Source: Acorus gramineus
Taxonomy: Eukaryota; Streptophyta; Magnoliopsida; Acorales; Acoraceae
Reading direction: 5' to 3'
Assembly: GCA_030737835.1 (NCBI GenBank)
Contig: JAUJYN010000062.1
Span: 1-64,000, forward strand
DNA: 64,000 nt
Part shown: positions 21,842-33,000 of the stretch, one piece after another
Layout: every line of letters starts with the position of its first letter
How positions within the stretch are numbered: position 1 is the stretch's first letter
Position numbers and translations under genes: made by a program
Notes under the pieces: generated by a model
What the model was told of the DNA's origin: nothing
What the model saw: only the letters and a program-made list of their open reading frames with translations
Database searches by the model: none

Positions 21842-24665
21842 TCAATTTGTCTGCGATGTTAACTCACTCTGAACATCCTTGGTAAGTCTCTTCCTTTTCC
21901 TCAATCTTTTTCTCGAAGTGCCATTACCCACTCTGCCTCCCTGCACCAGAAACCAAAGAGAGAAGCACAATGTCAGGGTGAAACTAAACTTTCATAGTGT
22001 AAACACAACTTTTATCCCCTTGGGATACAGGTGAACCTGGTGCAAACTGGTTCCCAAATGAATTTCATAACTAAAAACAATGACATAAAATGCTCAGACA
22101 CATCTAAACAACAACCTGATTTGCATTTCTGGAGAATAACATATGGCCTTCTAAACAATTGATTGCATAGATCAACAGATAAAAGCTTGATTGATCGACA
22201 TAAAAAACTTGTGGAAACTTTAAAAGAAAAAAAGAAAAAAAAAACACTTCCAAAAGAAATAAGTTAAATCACCTGATCCTTGGCATTTGAAGGGCATGTG
22301 ATGCTCTTCTTCTTGCATGAAAGCGGATTTGGGTTCTGCAGTCAATGCATGTTTAATTTGCAACGGTTGTATACCAGAAAATCATTCATGAGAAGAACCA
22401 GCATCCAGTTCATATAAGTTCAACTAGATATCTGTTATAGAAAATACTATTGCACAGAACCTAAGCTAGAATTTGAATAAACCTTGCCAACAAGATACAA
22501 AGCACTGTACTATTAATAAATGACACACAATCAAAATAAAAATATAAAGAAGGTGATATCTTCATAGTTGTTAGTCGATTGTAACACTACACAACTAAGA
22601 GGGAGCATTTTCGTTATTTGGAATCTATTATTCATGAGAAAGGTGAAATTGAAGAGCATGTCATTCATGTAATCAAAGCAGTATAGGTAATGAGGAGAAG
22701 TGCTTTCTGGAGTATTATGTGACCATCAAATTTTTTTATTATAAAATTTCCATAAGACCAGCAATGCTTCATGAATCAGGATATTGGACTATTAAGAAAA
22801 AACATACAATTTGGACATGCATAACAGAAACTAGTGGGTGCACCAATTAAAGTAGTTATATCATATATGATACTATGATAGTCATTGAGGGAGTTTAGGA
22901 CTTAGGACAAGGGATATGCCATAACAAATTTGGATGGCGATGATGCAAAAGGACAAGGGATCCAAAGATGGCATCAAAGATATTCCTGTAAAATGTTCCT
23001 CTTCATTTCTTGATGAAGGCCTTTGATGTGCATCACAAAAAGGCGACACAGAGTCCGTTGGTCCCAGAAAGTATCTGAGCACTTTCTGGCAGGCGAAACA
23101 AAGGAATGGCTCACCATGTCATCACTTGATGAGAATATAAATGAAAGTTGACTTAAGCCTCCATGATTTTTTTGAAAGTTAGGTCTTGAGTTGAGTTCAA
23201 AGTACTGATATTAATAATTCATCCAAAGATTCTGTGCACAACTCAGTTATGACACTTGCAACATTTAGAGGGAGCACACGAACATTAAGCAGGGGAAAAA
23301 TAGGTTCTCGTTTCCATAAATTGCTGGGCAAAGGTTTCCTCAGTAGAAGCAATTTTGAGGCAACAACTATATTATATAACCCATGTGAGACATTCATAGC
23401 TGATAACATAATTACAGACCAGATTATCGCATCAAGAAGAGACAATATTGATAGACAATATCTTTTAACGAATGGAATCAAAGAGAGAGGGAGATAGGGA
23501 CGGAGTGGAGAAATGATATCAGAATAAAGAAAAGTGTAAAGAGCATGAAATTAAAAATCACGTTTTAGGTAGATATAATGTGAGTTTAAACCTTGGGAGG
23601 TTGACCCCCAAATTGTCCTGTTTAGAAGCACACTCATCATGACACACTGAAAGAAAAATCTTGCATACATGGAGAAATCTGAGAACTTAAAAAGGTGCTG
23701 ATAAATAAAATCAGTCATCGAAAATGTCTCAAGCAAATCAATTATATATTCATTCATACATAACAAAGAATGAATAATCAATCCAAATCACTGCTCAAGA
23801 ATGTATAAAAATATGTTCTTGATCTTATATGAGAAGTATATCTGACCTTTGGTCTCTTTCTCTTAAATTTACTTGTCTCCAACATTTTGCTTGTGGATCT
23901 GATATTGGTTGCATCCTCTTCTATCTGAGCTTCATTTTCCAAATTGTCCTGCATGGTGGAATTTTCCGAGACTAGAATTGATGGTTTCCTCTTCAATTCT
24001 TTCTTATTTGAGATCAACATCTTGTACTCCGATTCAGTCATATGCATACGACTCTCTTCAGCAGACTTAACAAATTGTCGTTGATTTTCCGATGGTTGTT
24101 CAAGGAATAAAGATTTTTTCAACCCAAAAATCACAGGAACTCCAGGTATCTGCGTTCAGAAAGGCTACTCAGGATGCAATATGGTGATGCCACATGGCAT
24201 TATTCTTTGAAACACACACACATGCACAAACCAATTATTATTATTATAAAATATAAAGGAGAGAACCTCGCGGAGTAACTTGCGGAGGTCGGAATCCTGG
24301 GTGGCAACGAAGAAGTGCTCGGGGTTGTCCTGTCCCACGATGGAAGCGATGCAGCTGGAGCCGTCCACCCTGTGATCCTGGTGATCGCACCTGGCCGTCT
24401 TCAGACGCTCGCACGAGCGGAGGGTTTGGACATGAGCGTGGCCGAGGCTCTTGAGCTCCTTGCAGACGCATGTGGTGGTGAAGAGGGTGACGCGGCGGGA
24501 TGAGAGGAGGGAGGAGAGTGGGCGGTCGAGAGGAAGGAGGGCGTGGAGGATGAGGTGGTGGACGAAGGTGCCGTCGAGGAGGATCTTGAAGGGCTCCCTG
24601 AAACCGAAGCAGGCCGTGTAGAATCTCACAGTCTTCCTCTGCCTCTTCTGCCTCCCCACCCTCAT
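21842..24665 (-). CDS. UTP23: rRNA-processing protein UTP23 homologue (PIN domain)
   Basis: Nucleolar factor of the small-subunit processome, needed for early 18S rRNA processing and snR30/U17 snoRNA release in yeast. Exons on the minus strand: 24665-24267, 24149-23847, 22335-22273, 21940-21842 (287 codons plus stop). The start reads MRVGRQKRQRKTVRFYTACF, followed by REPFKILLDGTFVHH, the conserved opening of the Fcf1/Utp23 PIN domain (about 1-150). A Cys/His cluster (CERLKTARCDHQDH...C) fits the Utp23 zinc-binding site. LRE|IPGVPVIFGLKKSLFLEQPS crosses the first splice. The third exon carries NPNPLSCKKK, the family's C-terminal motif, and the basic tail RKRLRKRKR suits nucleolar RNA binding. 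Convergent with KTN80. Confidence 0.93.
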
Positions 24666-24966
24666 CGTTTCTCTCCTCCCTTTGTTCTAATGCCCAATTG
24701 ATTTGATTGATACTCACGCCGCCTGATCGCATAAACCCTAACCGAGCCCGACGGCTCGACCGGCCCCTTACTAAATCATTTTAAATGAATAATTGATTAT
24801 TATTTTTTCAACCATTTTAATTTTTAACTGAATAATTGAATAATTTTTAAAATAATTTAATAAGAGAAGAAATTACAAGTTTGAAACTTATCTCAAACAA
24901 ACAGAGGAGGGCAGATGAGAGAAAATTAAATGGGGGGAGACGGGAGCACACTAACTCTATGCTATC

Positions 24967-25317
24967 TAGGACTACAACTCGAATTAGACCAACCCGACCC
25001 AACTCGAATGGGACTAACCCGACCCAATCCGAATTTCTAACATGATGTGAAAAAATTAAATTAATTAAGCCGACCCAACCTGTAAGATTAGTTAAGTCTA
25101 TCTAAAATTTGAATTACCAAGATTAGAAGCTACAGAATGAACGACCATGATTTTTTTTTTTTTAACTATTAGTTTACGGGTTCGGGTTAGTTGAGTTGTG
25201 AGTAAGGCCAACCCGATTTGTGAGTCAACCCGAATTGACCACTCAGAACCCGAATCCGATTTGGTCAACCCAACTCATGTAAAAATCGGGTTCAACCGAA
25301 CCCAAGTTGCAACCCTA
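24967..25317. mobile_element. Non-autonomous hAT-like element, 351 bp
   Basis: Left end TAGGACTACAACTCGAAT and right end (reverse complement) TAGGGTTGCAACTTGGGT are imperfect inverted repeats. The flanks ATGCTATC (24959-24966) and TTGCTATC (25318-25325) differ at one of 8 bases, fitting a hAT target duplication. Subterminal AACCCGACCC repeats resemble the 620-bp element at 4464, which suggests a related family. No ORF. Confidence 0.8.
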
Positions 25318-26138
25318 TTGCTATCACCTCTTAGGGCCGCGAGTTCGTAAGGGTGAGATCAATGAGAATGTTTGGAGGGACGTTGTTTTGATGCACCAAG
25401 CTTAGAGGGCTGCTTTTTTTTGAATAATTGATTATTATTATTATTTTTTATATCAGATCTATTGAAAATATTCTAAACATCAATAGATTTATTGATTTTA
25501 TTTAACCTATCAAGAAATTTTAAATATGATTTATTTTTTAAATATGATTTGTTAAATCATAAGTGAATAATTTTGAATGAACTTATTTATTAACTAACTA
25601 CAAATCTTGGAATGAGAATTTTGTTTACACATGCTATTATCATGGGCATGTCATAAAACACAAAATATATATTCCTTTAAATAAGTTGTATTAGAAAAAC
25701 AAATTATATGAAATACCTGGGTAGGGTAGTGAAATTATGTTACACGTATAGCAGTGGTGAACAGTGGCCTGTCTGTTACATTCGCATTATCATATTTTTA
25801 CTTTCTAACTTCAAATAAAAAACCAGATCATTATACCACCGCATTGAGACGTACATGAAATGAACATAACGCCGATCCAGGCATCCATTTTTTTTTGGTA
25901 AAAAACAGAATACCATGCATAAAGGAAAATACACTTCAAGTGCATGAATAGGTAGAAAGACCAACAAACTAGCACAAGTTTAATACTGGGCAACTCCAAA
26001 ACCGTACTTGTCATTCAGCCAACCATAACCCTGACCTTCCAGACCAGAAAAGCTGGAACCAAAAACCTTCCATGTTTGAATGCCAGCGGAGACAAAGAGA
26101 TACCCTCAGAAAATGATGCCGGCACCTCCATTCCGATG
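25318..26138. other. Intergenic and HAKAI 3' UTR
   Basis: AT-rich sequence; the last 150-300 bases before 26139 are probably the HAKAI 3' UTR. ORFs here on the minus strand are short and unlike any family. Confidence 0.45.
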
Positions 26139-29100
26139 TCATGATCTGCAGTCCCACCCAGAACCTGTCTCCTTACCCATGGGAGGATGTAGAGGATTTA
26201 CTGGTAAGCCCTCAGGAATGCTTCCATATTCACCTTGGGAAAAATGCACCCTTCCTTCCTGGTTTCCTTGGCTTGATGGCACACCGTCCAGAGACATCCC
26301 CATAGATCCCACAGGCCATTGGCGTGGATAGCCATCCTGGAAACTTGCTATACCCCCTGGGAGGGGAGTTGGTGGTGTGGTCAACAATGGCCCCTGTTCC
26401 CGTTCTGCACCTTCAGATGCAAGCTCCATTCGCCCTACCTCATATTGAGTGCTGTAATATGGCTGTGACCCCTCCATGAATGGTGGATAACCAAAACCAG
26501 GTGGGATATTAGGGCCCGGGTTCATATTCACCGGCACTACAAAATTAGGAGGCTGATGAGATTGCACAGCGTAATCAGGGAATGGAGACTCTGATGGAGT
26601 ACCACCCAAAGAAGTCCCTCCATGTCTGTCTGGGAACAGGTCAGAATCTCGCCGACCCTGTATCTCAAAATTCTGGGGAATAGGAGCTCTGTCATATGAC
26701 CTATCAATGCTCTGTTGTGTGTTGTTGTCAGCCTGTGACTCAGGTTGTTGATATAATTGTTGACCATACAAAGGTGGTTGCATTGGAGGCCTGGGGGAAG
26801 GACTTTCTCTGGGCTGGTGGCGTCGGGCCTTGTCTTCTCTATCCTGCTGCTGAGAACTTGAGTTAGGAGAATACCCAGGCCTCGGCTGACTACGTCCAGT
26901 AGAAGACTCTGGTGGTGCAGATTGTTTAGCATAAATGTCCAAGGATGTGGGTCTTGGGGCATTGAGACCATCCGCTTCGCTGCCTACTTCCTTCTCAGCA
27001 TTGGTTTGGAGGAGATCAGCATGTATTTCATGGACATGCACTTCAAATTCAGATCTTTTAAGAAAGGACTTCAGGCAATGGGGCGCTGCACAAATGAAGA
27101 TTCCTTCCATCATTTTAATAGTTTGTATCTTCTGGATACGCTCATCGCAACTGCCAAAAAATAAGCAAGAAAGATTAACATAATAAATATTAACCCAAGG
27201 AGATCACAATCCAAAATGAGTTTGCAGCAATTGATCATGTATAGGATCACCAGCATGCATCAAGGATTCAATATGTTCAGATTGATCTTTGTTTGATGAC
27301 GAACAACACTATACTATCTTCAAATCAGAGAAGTTCAAACCAGAGAAAACCAGATTTTTTGGTCCCTGCATCATATAATACGATAGCATTCACTTATATG
27401 ATAACAAGTGCTACCATGCAAGCAAAGGCATGTCAAATGGAACCTCCCATAATTAGTTCACAATCCAGTCAAATCTAGAAATTCACCTGTTGAACATAAT
27501 TTCTACAATTGATCCAGTAAATGGATTCCAGAATCTCCAAAATTGGTCCTTTCAACATTAGAAAAGAGGTGCTAGGTTCATTCGAAGCATCAGTTCTAGA
27601 TGTCGATCATCAATGGAAGTCAAAACTTTTCCAACTTTGCAAGCAAATGTGAGGTAGGTAGTAATGGAGGGAGCTTAGCGAAACTAGATTGATGGGATTG
27701 ATATTTCTTTCATCAAAGAAAAAATTACCAAACTTATACAAATGGACAACATCCGTTGTGTTACCACAAATTGAAAACATGGATGGCAGACGCACTGTGA
27801 CCCTTTGATCACACAATTGATTGGTTGTATACACTCTTAAATTTGTATTTCGTAATACTCTAAAGGAAGTGTCTTAGTAAGTTTACACCAACATTCTTAA
27901 ATTCTTCCTAGAGAACAACAAAAATCTCAGATTTTGAACAGAGATCTAGCTGTCCAAGAGAAATATTCTACATAAAGTATACTGATAAACGTGGCATAAC
28001 GAAGAAGTAAAAAAAGGCATTTAGAAACAAAGTTTCTTGTATCCTATTCCAATTTACATGCTTACAACCTAACCAATTATAAAAAACACACACAAATTCA
28101 TGAGAGATGACAAAAAAATGCCAATTCAGAATGCAACAAAGTTTTTTTTTGCAGTCCTGCATAGTGGTTTTCTTCAACAAATGATAAGTCAGAACTGAGG
28201 TACTAACTTCTTGATTCTAATTTCATATGCCTCTCTGTGGAAAGTTCAGTAGAAGCTTCACATATGAATGTACAATCCAACTGGCTTCCACATGATTATA
28301 TTTCAACAAACATGCACATGAATGTGAAATAAAAACATATGATAGCCTTACAGGTAGCAGGTAGAATCACTCCTTGCACAGGCCAAACAGAAAGAATGCT
28401 CACAAGGTGCCTGCAAGGAAACAAAGAGTCAGCTTATGAACAAAAATCAGTTAAAAAATGTCATCAATTCCAGAATCAATTATTCTAAATGAAAGGAATA
28501 TGAATAATAAACAGTAGAAGCAAGAAAACAAACAGCAGTTTTTATGACAGGAACTATATAAATGAATTCTCAGCTTCAACATGCTACGGAAACATTCTTA
28601 CACGCTCTTCCCTATTTCCTAGCCCTCCTCCAACAAATGAAACACAACATCTAGACATACTAATACTATCCCACCACAGAAAAATAAGGTTGCCAAAGGA
28701 AGAAGAAACAAAGGATACAACTGAAACCATCACCGTTCATTGTTTCGAGACAACTTGCCAAGGAGCCAAGAAATTAGTACAGAAATCAAAACTGGATCAA
28801 GTATTATAAGCACTGTAAAATTGAAAGCCTTTTAACGGTTAAAGCTACATAAGAAAAACAAATTCCTTTTTAAAAGACGATGCTAAAACTATAAATATTA
28901 GTCTCATAGGACATCGAGTGAAAAGATATTACAAGAATTCCAAGGATAAGGTTCAAGATGAAGTTCCGCCTCAATCAGCAGCAATGGTAAAGAAAGATTA
29001 TTGAAGATCAAACAGAAAGGCAGATAGAAAGAAGAAAAAAAAAAGAATGGCATGTACTAACAAGGCGACCGTAGATGGCGATGGGGAAGTCGCAGCGGAC

Positions 29101-29364
29101 GCAGAAGTGGATCCTCTCCCCAAGCTGTCGGCGAGACCTCCGTCCGATGGACTTGATGGAGGAGACAGATGAAGACAAGGAGCCGAGACCCTTGGCGACG
29201 GGGAGGTCGGCGAGGATAAGATGGTCGGGGCACGCCACGGTCACACCGTCCACCACCGTCGATGTAGACTTTGCCCCTCCCCCAAATCCTGCTCCACCAC
29301 CAATAGCACCGCTACTGCCACCTCCATCACCAGAAGGGCCCCTGCTCAGCCGGATCTGAAGCAT
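26139..29364 (-). CDS. HAKAI: E3 ubiquitin-protein ligase HAKAI homologue
   Basis: Plant HAKAI is a conserved subunit of the nuclear m6A mRNA methyltransferase (writer) complex with MTA, MTB, FIP37 and VIR. Exons on the minus strand: 29364-29062, 28410-28352, 27150-26139 (457 codons plus stop). The start MLQIRL is the usual plant HAKAI N-terminus, and no in-frame ATG lies upstream. Residues about 10-40 are Gly/Ser-rich. The RING runs from C88-x2-C91 through CEHSFCLAC to CYLCD (C119, C122), followed by a C2H2 finger (FICAAPHC...HVHEIH, about 141-165); together they form the Hakai HYB-type domain. The C-terminal two thirds are Pro/Gln/Ser-rich and probably disordered. Exon 1/2 and 2/3 joins are phase 0 and 2. 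Its 5' leader abuts a 4CL-like gene fragment. Confidence 0.94.
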
Positions 29365-29406
29365 CTCGATCTCGGAGCCCGCCTTTTCGGTTGCAAATGA
29401 AATCCA

Positions 29407-29712
29407 AATGCCTACCAGTCCGAGTCGACGAGCACGGCCGCGCGACGGAGCGGGTCGGGGAGCTTGCACGCGGTGGCTGACGTTGCAAAGGCGATTTTGG
29501 GGTTTCCGAGGCGGACGAGGCGGGCGATCTCGGTGTCCGTGCAGATCGGGGCGGCGGGGGCGGCGGCGACGCCTATTGAGAGGAGGGCGAAACGGAGGAC
29601 GGGAATCTCGAGGCGGGAGGGGGAGGCGAGGACGAGCGCGACGTCGCCGTTGGAGAGGCCGAGGTCGGAGCGGAGGAAGGAGGCTAGGGTTTGGGATTGG
29701 GAGAGGAACTAA
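29407..29712 (-). pseudogene. Fragment of a 4-coumarate:CoA ligase-like gene
   Basis: On the minus strand one frame reads about 100 residues: FLSQSQTLASFLRSDLGLSN, GDVALVLASPSRLEIPVLRF, ALLSIGVAAAPAAPICTDTE, then IARLVRLGNPKIAFATSATA, ending DSDW and TAG. This is the N-terminal region of the acyl-activating (ANL) family as seen in plant 4CL-like CoA ligases: GDVA, IPV, SxGVxxxPAxP, PKIAFATSATA. A full member has about 550 residues; the N-terminus, ATP-binding motif and C-terminal domain are absent, and the frame is entered from a stop with no ATG. It is strongly GC-rich compared with its surroundings. It lies 43 bases upstream of the HAKAI ATG on the same strand, so it may be transcribed as HAKAI leader. 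It probably arose by partial duplication or transposon capture. Confidence 0.8.
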
Positions 29713-30019
29713 TCAATTTTTGGGGTGGGTTGGGCTGTATTAAAAAAAAATGGAATTTTTTATTTTTGGGGGTGGGTTGATTACCGGATGGGGTGGAAAT
29801 AAAGGCCTCCAAAGAAATTTGTGCTTCTCTTCATCTTCTCTCTCTCTCTCTCTCTCTAGATCTATATATAGTTATTGTGAATGATCGGATGCGCCGGCTT
29901 GAAGCTATCTTCTTTTTTTCTTTGTCTGAATGGAACAAGGAGTCCGTGTTGTAGGCAATAATAAAAAGAAGAAAAGAAACAAGGGTTAGTTAGTAGTTGT
30001 AGTGGTCGGAGATTGTATT

Positions 30020-30069
<50 letters not shown>

Positions 30070-30077
30070 ACTGAAAG
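29713..30077. promoter_or_regulatory. Divergent HAKAI / DUF707 intergenic promoter region
   Basis: Short AT-rich sequence between the 4CL-like fragment and the DUF707 leader. It contains a (TC)n run at 29836-29857, and a compound (TG)n then (GA)n run at 30019-30069 that ends nine bases before the DUF707 ATG and so lies in its leader. Confidence 0.6.
30019..30069. repeat. Compound (TG)n(GA)n microsatellite in the DUF707 leader
   Basis: About 13 TG units followed by about 12 GA units without interruption. The position immediately before the start codon makes length variation potentially relevant to expression. Confidence 0.95.
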
Positions 30078-33000
30078 ATGAAGAAGGGGGCATCGTACGG
30101 ACTCCTAACCGCACTAGTAACTATAGTAATCCTCGTCGCCATCAAGATCCAGCACGAGCACCTCAAGGTATGTAACTCATCCCCCCCACAACAACAAAAC
30201 AACCACATTTGCAACTATCATTGTTTGATGCAGAATAACAGTCCAGTTCTTCCTTTTTCATTTTTTATTGATGTTGCGCATCAATAGATGGAGAGTCGGT
30301 GGATGCGTTTTACTCCGATCAAGGTGGAACTTCATCAATCATTTATGCCTCTGTTTTTGGTTCCCATCACCCCCCAACTTCACCATGCTTTCTTTTAATT
30401 TTTTCATTATTTCTCTTAACCTTACATACCCTTATTTGATTATATGTAGCGTGCAAACAATATGAGGACCAAACATTGGGATGGGTTGCCAAGGGGCATA
30501 ATGGAATCAACCTCCGACATGGAACTGAAACACCTTTGGAAGACATCAAGGCTCAATGTAACTATCTCTCACACTCCACCATAAGTGTCTTCTTTTTCCT
30601 CCTTTCCATTCTATTTATTTGATAGTGTCGGTCTCACCATATACAACCCGTGGCTCAAATATCTTCTGGAATGTGCATGAACTCTGGCCCTGGCTGTTTT
30701 GTTTAATATTTCAGTTTTAAAGAGACCTCTTGTTAATCATCAGATCCTTGCTTCCTGCCAAGAAAAAAAATTCACTCCAATCACTAGAAATGGCATGACC
30801 ATCCATTATGGGAATCCACACTCTTTACTACATTTTTACCCTCAGGAAGCTTCGGTCGGAATATAGCACAATCTGCACAGTCAATCCCATTGATCTTCTT
30901 GGGGAAAAAAAGTAGATAAGAAAAGTAAAATAGAGAAACTGTACTACTTTTTATCTAATTAGTTTGGGAGCTTCTAGTCAAGCAATAACATGTTTCTTTT
31001 CATTGTGACAATGCAGAGCATCAATGTAAATGTCACCGTTCTCTTAGCAATTGCTGTTGGAATTAAACAGAAGCATAATGTGAACACTATAGTTCATAAG
31101 GTATGTATGCATTACATTATGTTCTTTAAGTAGGTTAATTGGAGAAGGAAAACATATTTTTATGTAATCATCCACTAATTAATGGTATGTTTTCTTTTAG
31201 TCCAGTTTCATTTGGTGAATTGCTCCGTAATGCTTTTCCATTATGATGGCAATGTGGATGAATGGCGTGATCTTGAGTGGAATGACAGGGCAATACATAT
31301 ACTTGCTTATAACCAGACAAAGTGGTACAAATTACATGTTTTATATTTAATCAAAAAACCAATTGTTAGTTCATTTGGTCTTTTTTTTCTCCCAAGAATG
31401 CACCACAATCTTAGATTGCCTTTTATGGAAAGTGTTGGCTTGGTCATGCATCTCTCTCTGCATGAGACAACCAGATTGGTGAGAGATGCATCTTTTCTAC
31501 TTTTTATTGAAAGTTCCTTTTTCGCCTGGTCGCAGGTGGTTTGCAAAACGCTTCTTGCATCCGGATATTGTTTCTATATATGATTATATCTTTTTATGGG
31601 ATGAAGACATAGGAGTGGAGAACTTTCACCCTGAAAGGTACTCTTTATATCATCACTCTCAAGTTCATATCGCTATTATAATGGATTGTCAAAAAAAAAA
31701 GTTCAGCAGTTCGATGGTAACCAATATGGTTGGCACTCAAGTGCATAACAGATTTCTTAAAAACTCCCCCCACCCCCCATGTACCTTCTTATTTCTTGAA
31801 GCTATATAGTCTCTTGTGGAGTACTATACCTGGTATATTTCCTTCAAGCATATGCAATGAGATGTCACCAGAATGCTGAGAGTTGTTGGTAGAAGATCAA
31901 CCATTTATCTGTACCATTTATAGCTATCACTAAAAGCACTTATTGTTCACTTCTTCAGAAAACTTGATAAATTTTCTGTGGCTTATTGCTAGATATTATA
32001 CTTCATGTTTTACCGGATGAATTTCTAATTACTGTCTCATGGGCATGCTCTTTAGATACTTGCAAATAATGATATCTGAGGGATTGGAAATTTCACAGCC
32101 GGCGTTAGATCCTGATGCATCTGAGATTCATCACCGCATAACGATTCGAAATAAAGCAAGGAAGGTCCACAGGTTAATAAGCAATGTATTCATGCTATTA
32201 TGTTCACTAATTATTGCATCTTTCTCTATTCTATGTGCTCTCAGATATAACTAATATCAGTTTGTTGTTTTACACTCAGACGAGTTACATATCGTGGGAG
32301 CCTGAACTGCTCAAGTGAAAGCAGAGGGCCTCCTTGCACTGGGTAATGTTCCTTCATTTAATAGTTCTCAATGTCAAACATAAATATAACATGGTTTGGT
32401 CTGGATGTTTCTGGAAGTTTTATCTTTATTTGTCTATTCTCTTAATAATGCACAAGAAACAAATAATCTGAGCCAAATGAGGTCCTGAATCATCTGCAAG
32501 AATCTGGGCAGGATAATTCATATTCCCCCATTCCTACTAATGATAGTAATAGTAATGGTGATAACAATATCCAACATTAACCAGAAAGTGAATAGTGATG
32601 GTAAAAAAATATGATTAGTGCAATCGTGATCACATGTAAGCGATGATCAACATCAGGTAATTTAATGTGTCTTGTCTCATTCATAATTAAGATGCTCCCC
32701 TTTTCCTGTTGGAAAATTAATATGTATGGTTGCAGCTCAAATCTTGTATTGGCATATTAAACAGTGATAGATTGTATTAAATCCTGTCTCTACCTTAATT
32801 GTACAACGTATCTTTAGGAATGCTATGCCTCACTTGTTGGTTGTTCTTTCAGCTGCTTATTCAGTTATGCAATGAATGACTTCAAACTTGAAATTAACAG
32901 ATAAACTATTTGGTCAGATGGGTTGAAGGAATGGCACCTGTTTTTTCTCGAGCTGCATGGCATTGTGTGTGGCTTCTCATCCAGGTGCAAATCTATGATA

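Noticed and set aside
24244-24732. 162-codon minus-strand frame rich in Pro, Arg and His
   Set aside because: Out-of-frame shadow of UTP23 exon 1; the UTP23 frame carries the conserved PIN residues.
26537-26971. 144-codon minus-strand frame
   Set aside because: Alternative frame inside HAKAI exon 3, with no family likeness.
29464-29712. Plus-strand Arg-rich frames of 82-111 codons
   Set aside because: They are antisense to the 4CL-like fragment, whose minus-strand frame explains the sequence.
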